DNA of 46,128 nt from Clostridium arbusti SL206 (GCF_000246895.1 NZ_BAEV01000020.1:1-46128), one strand, 5' to 3'; numbered from the stretch's first letter, positions 1-8,458 are shown. Notes: a model not told the origin generated them from the sequence alone. Numbers and translations are program-made.

Positions 1-198
1 ATGAGAGATTATAAGGCTGAACTCAAAACTGCTGAGAGAAAGGGAATAGAAAAAGGAAGAGAAGAAGGCATGGAAAAAGGCATGGAAAAAGGAAAAATTG
101 AGGTTGCAAAAAGCTTTCTAAGAATGGGATTAAGTATAGAACAAATAGCAACAGGAACTGGCCTTACTGTTGAACAAATTAGAAAATTAGAAAATTGA
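1..198 (+). CDS. C-terminal end of an Rpn-type PD-(D/E)XK nuclease (5' part outside window)
   Basis: These 65 codons match the last ~58 residues of the full-length Rpn-type protein at 8459-9301: the same MRDYKAELKTAERKG start, a charged G/E/K-rich linker, then the helical tail MGLSIEQIATGTGLTVEQIR. The linker carries extra EKG-type units compared with the paralogue, so it varies in repeat number. The first ATG of the window is most likely an internal methionine and the nuclease core lies upstream, outside the window. A hairpin terminator follows at 276-321. Family knowledge: Rpn proteins are PD-(D/E)XK nucleases linked to recombination and phage defence. The partial status is inferred from the paralogue. 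Confidence 0.8.
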   Translation: MRDYKAELKTAERKGIEKGREEGMEKGMEKGKIEVAKSFLRMGLSIEQIATGTGLTVEQIRKLEN

Positions 199-275
199 AG
201 CTAGAGGTTACAGATAAATATTTATAATAATGTATTATGAGTTTGTCATATATTAAGGATTTTTCACATATAAAG

Positions 276-321
276 AAAAAGCCAGCTTATTCCAAAATAT
301 TGGATATAAATTAGCTTTTTT
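276..321 (+). terminator. Rho-independent terminator after the Rpn-type gene
   Basis: AAAAAGC (276-282) pairs with GCTTTTTT (314-321), with an inner CCAA/TTGG stem. The T-run follows on the plus strand. The inner part resembles the hairpin at 10099-10137. Confidence 0.6.
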
Positions 322-374
322 AACATTAATGACTACATAATGCTTTATCTCAGATTAATTGTTATTCCATCAAA

Positions 375-833
375 TCAAAGTATCTTCTCAAAACAAACAC
401 TGTATTTACTGTTTACATACTCTCCATAAAGCTCAATATCAACATATCCAAATTTTCTATATAAGGAGATAGACTCTGGTTGAAGTGGTCCGGTTTCTAA
501 TTTTATTGAATTATAGCCCATACTTTTTGCTTTATTCTCAAGAAACAAAAGAATTTTAGATGCTATTCCTTGCTTTCGGAATTCACTGTCAACATAGAAT
601 CTTTTTAATTCTACACTATTTGAGTCTAAAGGACGTATACCACCGCATCCAACAGCATAATCATTAATGTATGCAACAACAAAAACTATTTCATTCACTT
701 TGGGGTCATTAAAATCTACACCAAATATACCTTCTTCAGGGTATTTTTTTAACATCTCACTATCAAGTTTAAAAATCAATTGGTGCAAATCATCATTTTT
801 CGAATTGACTTCTTTTAAAAACACATTGGTCAT
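375..833 (-). CDS. GNAT family N-acetyltransferase
   Basis: A 152-residue single-domain protein with the GNAT fold pattern: beta strands around residues 45-80, then the acetyl-CoA binding motif A, seen as FRKQGIASKIL (Q/R-x-x-G-x-A), and a C-terminal LYRKFGY motif B. It should move an acetyl group from acetyl-CoA to an amine; the substrate cannot be read from the sequence. The length is normal for small GNAT enzymes. ATG start with AAGGAG about 11 bases upstream. It stands alone, is transcribed leftwards, and has no obvious operon partner. Confidence 0.88.
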   Translation of the reverse strand: MTNVFLKEVNSKNDDLHQLIFKLDSEMLKKYPEEGIFGVDFNDPKVNEIVFVVAYINDYAVGCGGIRPLDSNSVELKRFYVDSEFRKQGIASKILLFLENKAKSMGYNSIKLETGPLQPESISLYRKFGYVDIELYGEYVNSKYSVCFEKIL

Positions 834-947
834 GTTATTCTTAACTCCTTCATTAATGCATTATATTTTACAACTTGGACTCAATACATATAGAAATTAT
901 ATCATATTAAAAACTATAGGATTTTTCATGATGTATTTTTACATAAT

Positions 948-978
948 AATAGGTGCAGCTCTAAGAACTGCACCTATT
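948..978. terminator. Hairpin terminator at the 3' end of the hemerythrin gene
   Basis: AATAGGTGCAG (948-958) and CTGCACCTATT (968-978) form an 11-bp perfect stem. It overlaps the hemerythrin stop codon; T- and A-rich flanks allow use on either strand. Confidence 0.75.
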
Positions 979-1369
979 ATTTTTCTATTATCTTTAAATC
1001 TGTATGTAGAATATGATTATCTATCCAATTAGTAACGAAATCTAGTAATTCTAAAATATAGGCATCTTGATTCTCATCTATTTTGTCCAAATCAAATTTT
1101 GTAACAGTATCAATAAATTTTAGATGTTCTATTTTATGAGTAAACAATTTTTTATATTTAATGCTTTCCATATATTTTTCTTCTTCACTAAAATGAAAGG
1201 CAGTATAGTCTCTTAACTCATTTATTAAATCAACTATTCTGTTGTACTTGTCTACAATCAAGTCACTTTTCAATAAATTATAGATTTCTTCTGCTAAATC
1301 AAATAATTTTTTATGCTGCTTATCAATTTCTTCTAACCCAAGTTTGTATTTATTATCCCATTCAACCAT
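977..1369 (-). CDS. Bacteriohemerythrin
   Basis: About 130 residues carrying the complete di-iron ligand set of the hemerythrin family in order: DKQHKKLF (His), HFSEEEKYM (His and Glu), THKIEHLKF (two His), and NHILHTDLK (His and Asp). It binds oxygen reversibly in the cytoplasm; in anaerobes this is thought to serve O2 sensing or protection (family knowledge). I place the start at the ATG at 1369 because GGAGG lies 8 bases upstream; the ATG five codons earlier overlaps that ribosome binding site. It is a stand-alone domain with no fused chemoreceptor. Confidence 0.93.
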   Translation of the reverse strand: MVEWDNKYKLGLEEIDKQHKKLFDLAEEIYNLLKSDLIVDKYNRIVDLINELRDYTAFHFSEEEKYMESIKYKKLFTHKIEHLKFIDTVTKFDLDKIDENQDAYILELLDFVTNWIDNHILHTDLKIIEK

Positions 1370-1474
1370 AATTAAATCCTCCATTTTTATTATTTAATTC
1401 ATTATGCTAACTTAATAGTCAATTTTAATTATAATCTTGAATAAATAATATTTCTATAATATATTATATTTATT

Positions 1475-1560
1475 ATGGAAATATTTACACCCCAGGGGTG
1501 GAAAAAATGTTCAATATGGAAAAAATTACACCCCAGGGGTGGAAAAAATGTTTGTTATGG
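1475..1560. repeat. Family B palindrome, two tandem copies (41-bp period)
   Basis: Cores ACACCCCAGGGGTG at 1487-1500 and 1528-1541, each preceded by ATGGAA and followed by GAAAAAATGTT, so the repeating unit is 41 bp. It lies in the 255-bp gap between the divergent hemerythrin and aldo/keto reductase genes. No ORF is present here. Confidence 0.85.
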
Positions 1561-1624
1561 AAAAACTTATAACTTTGAGGTAAATTATAATATAGTGATA
1601 TACTACTATTTGGGAGATGATTGA

Positions 1625-2623
1625 ATGGAATATACAGAAATCAACAAAACAAATCTTAAAGGATTGTCAAAAGTTGCATTAGGAACTTGGGCCATTGGTG
1701 GATCTGATTGGGGAGGTACTGATGTTAAGCAATCTGTTGCAACTATTAAGCATGCTTTAGATTTAGGTATTAATTTGATAGATACTGCTCCAGCTTATGG
1801 TAGAGGAGAATCGGAAAAAATTGTGGGAGAAGCAGTTAAAAATATACCACGAGATTCTTTTTATATAGCTACTAAAGTGGGATTGGATTGGTCTAAAGGT
1901 GATGGAAAGGTTTATCGTAATAATACGAAAGAAAATATCCTAAAGGAAATAGATGATTCTCTGCAACGTCTTAAAACAGATTATATAGATATTTATCAAA
2001 TTCATTGGCCAGATCCTCTTGTACCTATTGAAGAGACTGCATTAACAATGAAAAGTCTTCTTGATGCTGGAAAAATTCGTGCTATTGGTGTAAGTAATTT
2101 TAGTTCTCTGCAAATGGAAACATTTAAGAAATTTGCTCCTATACACACAGTTCAGCCACCTTACAATATTTTTGAACAGGATTTCAAAAAAGATTTATTA
2201 CCTTATGTAAAAAATGAAAATATTACAGCTTTGTACTATGGCAGCATTTGCCGTGGACTACTTAGTGGAAAAATGAAAGCTGATCGTAAATTTGATGGTG
2301 ACGATTTACGTAATACTGATCCAAAATTTCAACCTAAGCGTTTTCCTAGTTACATTAATGCTGTGGAAGCTCTAGACAAATGGGTAAAAGAAAGTTATGG
2401 AAAATCTGTTATTAGTCTTGCCATTCGTTGGCTAATTGATCAACCTGTTTCTGGCATTGCATTATGGGGTGCTCGTCGTCCTGATCAATTGGATGCCATT
2501 AAAACTATTGATGGTTGGAAATTGAAAGAAGAAGATTATAAAACTATTGAATCAATTGTAAACAAGTATGTAAAAGAAGCCGTTGGTCCTGAATTTATGG
2601 CTCCACCTGCACGTACATTATAG
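1625..2623 (+). CDS. Aldo/keto reductase
   Basis: A 332-residue (alpha/beta)8-barrel oxidoreductase that should reduce carbonyl compounds with NAD(P)H. The catalytic tetrad is visible: Asp and Tyr in LIDTAPAYGRGESE, Lys in ATKVGLDW, and His in DIYQIHWPD. The phosphate-binding region ALWGARRPDQL is near the C-terminus. Length and order fit the family. ATG start with GGGAGA upstream. Codon choice (e.g. CGT for arginine) looks less AT-biased than in neighbours, which could reflect acquisition, but this is only an impression. It is monocistronic, bounded by the tandem palindromes and a terminator. The substrate is unknown. Confidence 0.92.
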   Translation: MEYTEINKTNLKGLSKVALGTWAIGGSDWGGTDVKQSVATIKHALDLGINLIDTAPAYGRGESEKIVGEAVKNIPRDSFYIATKVGLDWSKGDGKVYRNNTKENILKEIDDSLQRLKTDYIDIYQIHWPDPLVPIEETALTMKSLLDAGKIRAIGVSNFSSLQMETFKKFAPIHTVQPPYNIFEQDFKKDLLPYVKNENITALYYGSICRGLLSGKMKADRKFDGDDLRNTDPKFQPKRFPSYINAVEALDKWVKESYGKSVISLAIRWLIDQPVSGIALWGARRPDQLDAIKTIDGWKLKEEDYKTIESIVNKYVKEAVGPEFMAPPARTL

Positions 2624-2662
2624 TGAAGTGCTTAAATCAAGCTAACTTTCATATGTGAACAT

Positions 2663-2706
2663 AAAAACACCGTAAAATTCTTCGTTGAATAATACGGTGT
2701 TTTTTA
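2663..2706 (+). terminator. Rho-independent terminator after the aldo/keto reductase
   Basis: AAAACACCGTA pairs with TACGGTGTTTT around a loop near 2675-2691, followed by a T-run at 2700-2706. Confidence 0.85.
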
Positions 2707-2730
2707 ATATTTTACTTTTTTAATATTATA

Positions 2731-2889
2731 AGGCATCTTCAAAAAATAAACAAGTCAGTATGCTAGCCTATTTTAAATCCTACTGCGTCAACAGAACCCT
2801 CTGATAGCCAACTATCATTAGAACCTGTTTCCTTGTTGGATTCAAAATATTCGTCGCATCTTTGACTTCTTATTTATTTTCAGATGCCT
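2731..2889 (+). repeat. Family A MITE-like repeat, copy 1
   Basis: Starts AGGCATCTTCAAAAAATAAA and ends TTATTTTCAGATGCCT; the ends are imperfect inverted repeats and the ~160-bp interior folds back on itself. It contains no ORF. It lies between two convergent genes and is the most diverged full-length copy in the window. Confidence 0.8.
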
Positions 2890-2915
2890 AATGTATTTTC
2901 CTAAGCAGCATCATA

Positions 2916-3728
2916 TTATTCTTCAATAAATTTCATCAATTCCTCATTAAATTTATCTTTCTGATCATAGAAGGAGGCATGACCGCTGTACTTGAATGGT
3001 ACAAGCTTTGAATTTCTAATACTTTGTTTTTGTACCTCACCAAGTGAGAATGGAACAACCTTGTCATGAATGCCATGAATAATTAATGTAGGAACATTTA
3101 TTGCCGCTAAATCAGAAAATAGTTCTTCACGTATCCAAGTATTTGCGATTGCAGCAGTTGCCCAGCCTGATGCTTGTAACCCTAAGTTTAGGAACCAATC
3201 GGCGAAGGGTTCAGTTATATGTTGAAAGAAAAATATATCACCAAAATCACTGAGCATTTTAGGACGATCAGCATATGTTGCCTGAATAATATTCGTTACA
3301 ACTTCTGTATCTACACCGTAAGGAAAATTAGGACGTTTAATAAGGCTAGGGGCTGCTGCTGCAAAAAGGGCAAGCTTGGAGACACCATATTCTTTATGTC
3401 TACCCATATATCTGACAGCAATTGCTCCTCCTGTTGAATGACCTGCCAGTGTAAAATTTTTTAATCCTAAAGCTTTAACCACACCAAAAACATCGTCTGA
3501 CAATCTATTGTAATCATATCCTGTAAAGGGCTTATCTGATTCACCAAACCCTCTTTGATCTATGCCAATACATCTGTATCCGCGTTTAGGAAGCTCATTA
3601 AACTGATACTCAAATAAATTATGGCTTCCAGGCCAACCATGTAGAAATACAATTGTCTTATTACCTTCTGGGTTGAGATCCTCTACATAAATTTTTACCT
3701 TCGGTTCTACTCCAACATAGTATCCCAC
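2916..3728 (-). CDS. Alpha/beta-fold hydrolase
   Basis: 270 residues with the full alpha/beta hydrolase catalytic set: oxyanion loop FLHGWPGS, nucleophile elbow AGHSTGGA (Ser), acid in HGIHDKVVP (Asp), and catalytic His in YSGHASFYD. The sequence type (HGWPGS, RGFGESDKP) is that of esterases, non-haem peroxidases and epoxide-hydrolase-like enzymes; the substrate cannot be assigned. It starts at GTG (3726-3728) with GGGGG about 8 bases upstream. No signal peptide, so cytoplasmic. It is divergent from the MarR gene at 3933, so that regulator might also affect it, but it lacks the shared operator. Confidence 0.9.
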   Translation of the reverse strand: MGYYVGVEPKVKIYVEDLNPEGNKTIVFLHGWPGSHNLFEYQFNELPKRGYRCIGIDQRGFGESDKPFTGYDYNRLSDDVFGVVKALGLKNFTLAGHSTGGAIAVRYMGRHKEYGVSKLALFAAAAPSLIKRPNFPYGVDTEVVTNIIQATYADRPKMLSDFGDIFFFQHITEPFADWFLNLGLQASGWATAAIANTWIREELFSDLAAINVPTLIIHGIHDKVVPFSLGEVQKQSIRNSKLVPFKYSGHASFYDQKDKFNEELMKFIEE

Positions 3729-3768
3729 CGAAATACCCCCAATATTTAAATAACTATATTGATATGTT

Positions 3769-3786
3769 ATTCATATGGGTATGAAT
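3769..3786. promoter_or_regulatory. Inverted repeat upstream of the hydrolase gene
   Basis: ATTCATA-tggg-TATGAAT, a perfect 7-bp inverted repeat 40 bases upstream of the hydrolase start. Could be a regulator site; no function is shown. Confidence 0.35.
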
Positions 3787-3862
3787 TTGTGAATGATTAA
3801 GGTGATTCTTCAACGGGAAAGAATTGCATCTATAGGATGAATAAGCAGCATAAGAGTGAATA

Positions 3863-3911
3863 TTGATGAATTTGAAATGTTCTGTTATTATTATAGACAA
3901 TATAATTACCA
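3863..3911 (+). promoter_or_regulatory. Promoter and half-conserved operator of the MarR gene
   Basis: TTGATG (3863-3868), a 17-base spacer and TATTAT (3886-3891) form a sigma-A-type promoter. TAGACA (3894-3899) follows directly, but the partner half-site is degenerate (TTACCA). The arrangement matches the promoter of the ABC operon at 4988-5039, implying shared control. Confidence 0.6.
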
Positions 3912-3932
3912 AAAATAAAGGAGCAGATATTT

Positions 3933-4502
3933 ATGGATCTTTACAGAGAGTTGTTTTTAATGCAGCAAACTTATGCTACACTTTTTTCTCTTGCCAATAA
4001 GCTTCAGGTAAAAGGCGATCAATACCTTGGGAGCTTAACTTCAAGACAGCTTATGACAATGATTGCAATTTTCCATCTAGCGGAAGATGAAACTACAATG
4101 AATAATATTGCGAGAAAATTAGGTACCACTAAACAGAGTGTGAAACAACTTATAAGGATTATAGAAAATAAAGGTTATGTTATCACTGTACCCAGTAAAC
4201 AGGATAAGCGTGCAGTTAATGTCAGAATTACGGAGTCTGGAAAACAGGTCATGATTGATTGCTCCGTAAGATCATTGAAGTTTTTTGCAGATCTTTTTAA
4301 AGATTTTACCACAGAAGAAATGGATATATTGTGGGGTCTGTTAAAAAAAATGTATCGGTTTGATGGTGAAGAGCAGGATGGTTTTGAAGAAGATGCTAAT
4401 GTGGGAATGGAGGAAGGACTGAATGAGGATCAAATAAGAGAACTGAAGGAATTTGAAAGGAGAAGAAATCATTCTCAAAATGAAGAAAATAAAAATGAAT
4501 AA
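3933..4502 (+). CDS. MarR family transcriptional regulator
   Basis: 189 residues. Winged helix at about residues 30-130: EDETTMNNIARKLGTTKQSV is the helix-turn-helix and SKQDKRAVNVRITESGK is the wing with the family's D-x-R signature. A charged, Glu-rich tail (residues ~145-189) extends beyond the usual ~145-150-residue family length. MarR proteins bind short palindromes near promoters and often respond to small molecules. The downstream ABC-2 operon carries a similar promoter and a full palindromic operator, so I infer that this protein regulates itself and the exporter. ATG start with AAAGGAG upstream; a terminator separates it from the operon. Confidence 0.9.
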   Translation: MDLYRELFLMQQTYATLFSLANKLQVKGDQYLGSLTSRQLMTMIAIFHLAEDETTMNNIARKLGTTKQSVKQLIRIIENKGYVITVPSKQDKRAVNVRITESGKQVMIDCSVRSLKFFADLFKDFTTEEMDILWGLLKKMYRFDGEEQDGFEEDANVGMEEGLNEDQIRELKEFERRRNHSQNEENKNE

Positions 4503-4536
4503 ATTGTCTCTATCTGTCTATAACTCTTCTAATATG

Positions 4537-4604
4537 AGCCTTTACATGGGGGATGGTAGCATCTTTAAAGGATACTACTATTTACCTAATGTAAGGCTTT
4601 TTTT
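4537..4604 (+). terminator. Extended-stem terminator after the MarR gene
   Basis: AGCCTTTACAT (4537-4547) pairs with ATGTAAGGCT (4589-4598) with one bulged base, and an inner GTAG/CTAC stem. A T7 run follows. The long branched shape also fits an attenuator. Confidence 0.65.
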
Positions 4605-4700
4605 ATCTGATGACTAGCTACTGTAACACTTATGCCGCACTCGTTGAAAGTGATCCATGTAAAACCTAAGATTTGGTTCTCTGCTTGAAGTCAGTAAGAT
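4605..4700 (-). repeat. Family C/D element, 3'-half fragment
   Basis: Read on the minus strand it contains AAGCAGAGAACCAAATC, a hairpin, CGAGTGC, then GTGTTACAG and TAGCTAGTCATCAGAT, matching the core and 3' end of the C/D elements at 19123 and 20050. The 5' hairpin is missing. With a terminator and a family A copy this fills the 553-bp gap before the ABC operon; no ORF seen. Confidence 0.6.
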
Positions 4701-4767
4701 TTATTAATATTTTTTTCCAAAATATTCATAGTAAAATAGGAAAAACTAAATAATGAAAGTAACATTG

Positions 4768-4925
4768 AGGCACATTCAAATAAATAACTAGTCAGTTACT
4801 AGTCTATTTTGAATCCTACTACGTCAACAGAACCCTCAGATAGCTCACTATCCTCAGAACCCGTTTCCTTGTAGACTTCAAAATATCCGTAGCATCTTTG
4901 ACTTACTATTTATTTTCATATGCCT
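4768..4925 (+). repeat. Family A MITE-like repeat, copy 2
   Basis: 158-bp full-length copy, AGGCACATTCAAATAAATAA at the left and ATTTATTTTCATATGCCT at the right end. Its centre has a hairpin of the CTCAGATAG/CTATC type. It sits 63 bp upstream of the ABC operon promoter. Confidence 0.85.
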
Positions 4926-4987
4926 TATTATGCATCTTATTTTATAGGGTATTTCGGATGTATACTTATTTAAAAATAGACAGTATA

Positions 4988-5039
4988 TTGACTAAATTTA
5001 AACATTCTGTTATTATTCTTTTAGACAGTATAATGTCTA
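4988..5039 (+). promoter_or_regulatory. Promoter and palindromic operator of the ABC exporter operon
   Basis: TTGACT (4988-4993), a 17-base spacer and TATTAT (5011-5016) form the promoter. A perfect palindrome TAGACA-gtataa-TGTCTA (5022-5039) overlaps the expected transcription start, the classic position for a MarR repressor. The ribosome binding site AAAGGGGG follows. Confidence 0.7.
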
Positions 5040-5055
5040 AAGGGGGATATTTATT

Positions 5056-5994
5056 ATGAATAATATTGTTACAGTTAAAAATTTAGAAAAAAATTATCAT
5101 ACTAAAAAAGCCGTTGATGGAATTAATTTTGTAGTAAATAAGGGTGAAATTCTTGGGTTTCTTGGCCCTAATGGAGCAGGTAAAAGTACAACTATCAATA
5201 TTTTGGCCACCATATTATCAGCTGATAAGGGTGAAATAAGCATATTGGGCTATGATTTAAAAAAAGATATAAATCCTATCAAACAGGGAATTGGAATCGT
5301 TCCTCAGGATTTAGCCATTTATGAAGAAATTTCTGCTGAAAAAAATGTGCGGTTTTTTGCAAGCCTGTATAACATCAAAGGAAAACAGCTGGAAAGCCAG
5401 GTAAAGGAGGCTTTGGAACTGGTAGCTCTTTATGATAAAAAAGATGATAAGCCAAAGACTTTTTCAGGGGGCATGAAAAGAAGATTAAATATCGCTTGTG
5501 GAATTGCACATCAGCCGCAGTTTATTATTATGGATGAACCCACGGTTGGCATAGATCCCCAGTCAAGAAATCATATATTGGAATCCATTAAAACCCTTAA
5601 AAAAAGAGGCGCAACGGTTATATATTCTACACACTACATGGAAGAGGTGGAAGCAATTTGTGATCAAATTATTATTATGAATGATGGAAAGATTATTGCA
5701 GAGGGTACAAAAGAAGAATTAAAGAAGAAAGTGAATGATGAAATCACCTATTCCTTTAGTATGAAAAATTTAAATAAATTAAGTGATAAGCAGTTTTATG
5801 AAATTGATGGTGTAACAAAAGTTAAAATATCTGAAAATACCATTGAGATAACTAACGAAAAGTTAAAAGACAATCTCAATGAAATTATATCCAAAGTAAC
5901 AGCAAAGGGCTGTAAAATTGAAAACATGAGCAGTAAAGAGGCATCTTTAGAAACTGTATTCTTAGAATTGACTGGAAGAAATCTAAGGGATTAG
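5056..5994 (+). CDS. ABC transporter ATP-binding protein (ABC-2 type exporter)
   Basis: 312 residues. Nucleotide-binding domain at ~1-225 with Walker A GPNGAGKST, Q-loop VPQD, signature SGGMKRRL, Walker B FIIMDEPTVG and switch His in STHYMEE. The C-terminal ~85 residues form the small accessory domain typical of drug/antibiotic-type (DrrA-like) exporters. It powers export by the two permeases that follow. ATG start with AAAGGGGG upstream; the stop lies 10 bases before the next gene. It is first in a three-gene operon probably controlled by the MarR protein at 3933. The exported compound is unknown. Confidence 0.94.
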   Translation: MNNIVTVKNLEKNYHTKKAVDGINFVVNKGEILGFLGPNGAGKSTTINILATILSADKGEISILGYDLKKDINPIKQGIGIVPQDLAIYEEISAEKNVRFFASLYNIKGKQLESQVKEALELVALYDKKDDKPKTFSGGMKRRLNIACGIAHQPQFIIMDEPTVGIDPQSRNHILESIKTLKKRGATVIYSTHYMEEVEAICDQIIIMNDGKIIAEGTKEELKKKVNDEITYSFSMKNLNKLSDKQFYEIDGVTKVKISENTIEITNEKLKDNLNEIISKVTAKGCKIENMSSKEASLETVFLELTGRNLRD

Positions 5995-6004
5995 GAGGGA
6001 GCAT

Positions 6005-6748
6005 ATGAATTTTATAAAAATAGTTAAATTTGATTTCATGAATATCCTTAGAAACCCAATGCTGTTAATTTTGAATACTGTATTTCCATTAATACTCATT
6101 GGGGTCATAGGTTTTGTCACAAAGGGTGGTTATGGTGCAGGAAGTGTAAGCTCCTATGATTATTATGGAGTCACCATGATGATTTTTACAGCGTTATTGA
6201 TTGCTATGACAGCTACCAATACCTTCATGGAGGAAAAGGTTAAAAGAGGGAATACACGCATCACCTATGCACCAGTTTCGAAAACGGAAATATATCTATC
6301 CAAATTGATTTCTACTTATATTTTGGGTACGGTTTCATACAGTGTCATATTGTGTGTAGGACAATATCTTTTTCATATTAACTTTGGAGGTAAGAATATT
6401 TTATATATTATGTTGTTAATCAATATATTGTCGCTATTTGGATGTTCTTTAGGAACTATGTTTTGCTGTATTTTCAAAAATGAAGAAGCAGCAAATTCGG
6501 TGATGCAGATTCCAATATTATTGTTCGTTTTTTTTGGTGGTATCTTTTTCCCGGTAGCTAGTCTTGGAAAAATCGTGGAGACAATATCATATATATCGCC
6601 AGTGAAGTGGATTACAGAATGTGCCTTTAAGGTTATTTATGATAATGACTTCAGCATATACCTACCCACACTTGCCATTGTGTTGTTTGGAGCTATAATT
6701 TGTATCATAATATGTGAAATCATTTTTAAACCGGAGGAATATGTATAA
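6005..6748 (+). CDS. ABC-2 type permease, first subunit
   Basis: 247 residues with six predicted membrane segments (about residues 20-40, 55-75, 100-125, 135-160, 165-190, 215-240), the usual ABC-2 half-transporter layout. The segment EEKVKRGNTRITYAPVSK after the second helix is the characteristic coupling region of this family. ATG preceded by TAGGAGGGAG. Its stop overlaps the next start in a TAATG, pointing to translational coupling. It should form a heterodimeric channel with the next gene product. Confidence 0.9.
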   Translation: MNFIKIVKFDFMNILRNPMLLILNTVFPLILIGVIGFVTKGGYGAGSVSSYDYYGVTMMIFTALLIAMTATNTFMEEKVKRGNTRITYAPVSKTEIYLSKLISTYILGTVSYSVILCVGQYLFHINFGGKNILYIMLLINILSLFGCSLGTMFCCIFKNEEAANSVMQIPILLFVFFGGIFFPVASLGKIVETISYISPVKWITECAFKVIYDNDFSIYLPTLAIVLFGAIICIIICEIIFKPEEYV

Positions 6749-7731
6749 TGAATGTAATTAATCTATTGAAAAATAATTTAAACAGGATTTTAACCCAAAA
6801 GGCCATCATTATAGTGGCAGTGGTAGTTGTACCGATTATGATCGGAGTGGCTGTGTTGTTTTCTGGAAAAACTGACATGAAGGCACATATTGCCTTGGTT
6901 TCAAATAATCCACAGAACATTCCTAAAAATGATAGGATTCAAATTGACGTAATGAATAAAAAACCAGCTACGTCGAAGCTGCTTTTAGGTAAATATGCTG
7001 CTATTGTGGAAGAAAAAAATAATGGAACCTATGATATAACAACTATAAAAAATAAAGCTGATAAGAAAGTCATAGAAAACTTTTTTAAATTGGGCAAAAT
7101 TTCGGAAAGTGATCATAATAAAGGGGCGCAAAGAGGCACTGGAACGAACATTTTAGGATTTATTCTAATGATCATTTTAATGCAGGGGGTTGCATTGATT
7201 ACACTTTATCCAGAGGATAGAACACTAAAAACATTTAGACGGATATTAACAGCACCAGTAAGTGAAAAGCAATATATTTTTGCACAGGGAATCTTTACTT
7301 TTTTATGTATTTATATACCTACCTATTTGTCAATTGCTATTACAAAGTTGTGTTTTGGCATAGAAATCGGATTTAGTCTTGGAATGCTGGCAATATTAAT
7401 TGGGATTCTTTGTGCTCTCTCAACGGCACTTGCTTTATTTATTGCATCAGCAATAGAGAGTAACATATCTTTAGTGGCCAGTGCAATTTATATCATAACT
7501 TCTATATTAGCAGGCTGTTTCTATTCTTTTACGGGGGATAATAAAGTTCTTGATACCATTTGCAATATCCTCCCGCAAAAGGCATATATGACACTGAGTC
7601 AGGGTATAGAAAATGGAAATGGTATATTAAAATTTACAGGACAGCTTATATATTTACTTATTTGGATCGTTTCACTCTGGCTCTTAGGAAGTCTTATTAG
7701 TAAGAGGAGAATGAAGGAAGGTGTCTATTAA
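6748..7731 (+). CDS. ABC-2 type permease, second subunit
   Basis: 327 residues. One N-terminal membrane helix (residues ~18-38), an extracytoplasmic domain (~40-125), then five C-terminal helices: the long-form ABC-2 permease (YhgE/Pip-like topology). The cytoplasmic loop PEDRTLKTFRRILTAPVSE resembles the coupling loop of the preceding subunit. It starts in the TAATG overlap, with GGAGG at 6733-6737 inside the end of the upstream gene. No clear T-rich terminator follows, only a weak AGAAAAGG/CCTTTTCT hairpin at 7834-7858. Confidence 0.9.
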   Translation: MNVINLLKNNLNRILTQKAIIIVAVVVVPIMIGVAVLFSGKTDMKAHIALVSNNPQNIPKNDRIQIDVMNKKPATSKLLLGKYAAIVEEKNNGTYDITTIKNKADKKVIENFFKLGKISESDHNKGAQRGTGTNILGFILMIILMQGVALITLYPEDRTLKTFRRILTAPVSEKQYIFAQGIFTFLCIYIPTYLSIAITKLCFGIEIGFSLGMLAILIGILCALSTALALFIASAIESNISLVASAIYIITSILAGCFYSFTGDNKVLDTICNILPQKAYMTLSQGIENGNGILKFTGQLIYLLIWIVSLWLLGSLISKRRMKEGVY

Positions 7732-7859
7732 ATCATAAACTTATTTGTATTTAAATCCTCCCTCTACAAATTCATATTTATTGAATTGTTTACATCGTTC
7801 ATATGCCGCATTGTATTACTAGTGCATTTTATTAGAAAAGGGTGAAACAACCTTTTCTT

Positions 7860-8092
7860 AGTTGAAAGTGGACAGTTAAAAACCAGTTATGAGTTAAGAA
7901 TTAATAGTTAATAAGGCTTTTTCTACACTATGCTACGAAAAAAGTTTAAAAACTAAGAAATTAACATTGGCTAAAATTACACCCCAGGGGTGTAATTTTA
8001 GCCATCTATTGGAATTTTTTCATAGTATAATGGAGGAAAAATCTTCATCACGCTCAACTTTCAACTCTTAACTCTCCACTGTCTTTTTAATT
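7860..8092. repeat. Large imperfect inverted repeat centred on a 35-bp perfect family B palindrome
   Basis: The centre is a perfect palindrome at 7969-8003 (17-bp arms ending TAATTTTAGCC around a single A). The symmetry continues outward imperfectly: TTTTTC...GAAAAAA at 7919-7946 mirrors TTTTTTC...GAAAAA at ~8014-8041, and GTTAAGAATTAATAGTT mirrors AACTTTCAACTCTTAAC. This is the main feature of the 727-bp gene-free stretch 7732-8458; the rest is AT-rich with no convincing ORF. Confidence 0.75.
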
Positions 8093-8413
8093 CGTCCTAT
8101 CTCACGTGGTTTGAATTAATTACCCATAATTTTACCATATAATTTAAATATATTCAGTACAATATTTATCTGAATGTAGAAAGGTTAATTATTTCACACT
8201 ACATTATTCAATTCTTAAATTCCACTTATGTCTATCCTATCTAGTTCGCCATTTATTCAAAATTAGATTCTAAAAACAAGGGATTCTTCATGATATATTT
8301 TTACACAGAAGTTCTTACGGATTATTTAAATAGATAATGAAGTTTCCAATAAAATTGGATATAATATAGGTAAGATAGATGTGAGATAGTAATGTGATGA
8401 GAAATTGGAAAAA

Positions 8414-8434
8414 TTTACACCCCTGGGGTGTAAA
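8414..8434. repeat. Family B palindrome, perfect 21 bp, in the leader of the Rpn-type gene
   Basis: Ten-base arms (TTTACACCCC and its complement) flank a central T. It ends 24 bases before the ATG of the Rpn-type gene, so it may lie in its promoter or leader. Confidence 0.85.
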
Positions 8435-8458
8435 TAATGGAAGGGGAGTGGTAAAACA

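Noticed and set aside
667-1032. 121-codon plus-strand ORF
   Set aside because: It is antisense to the acetyltransferase and hemerythrin ends and crosses a terminator hairpin.
1475-1560. Possible short CRISPR array from evenly spaced palindromes
   Set aside because: Only two or three units per site, the between-palindrome sequence is itself conserved and not spacer-like, and no cas genes are present.
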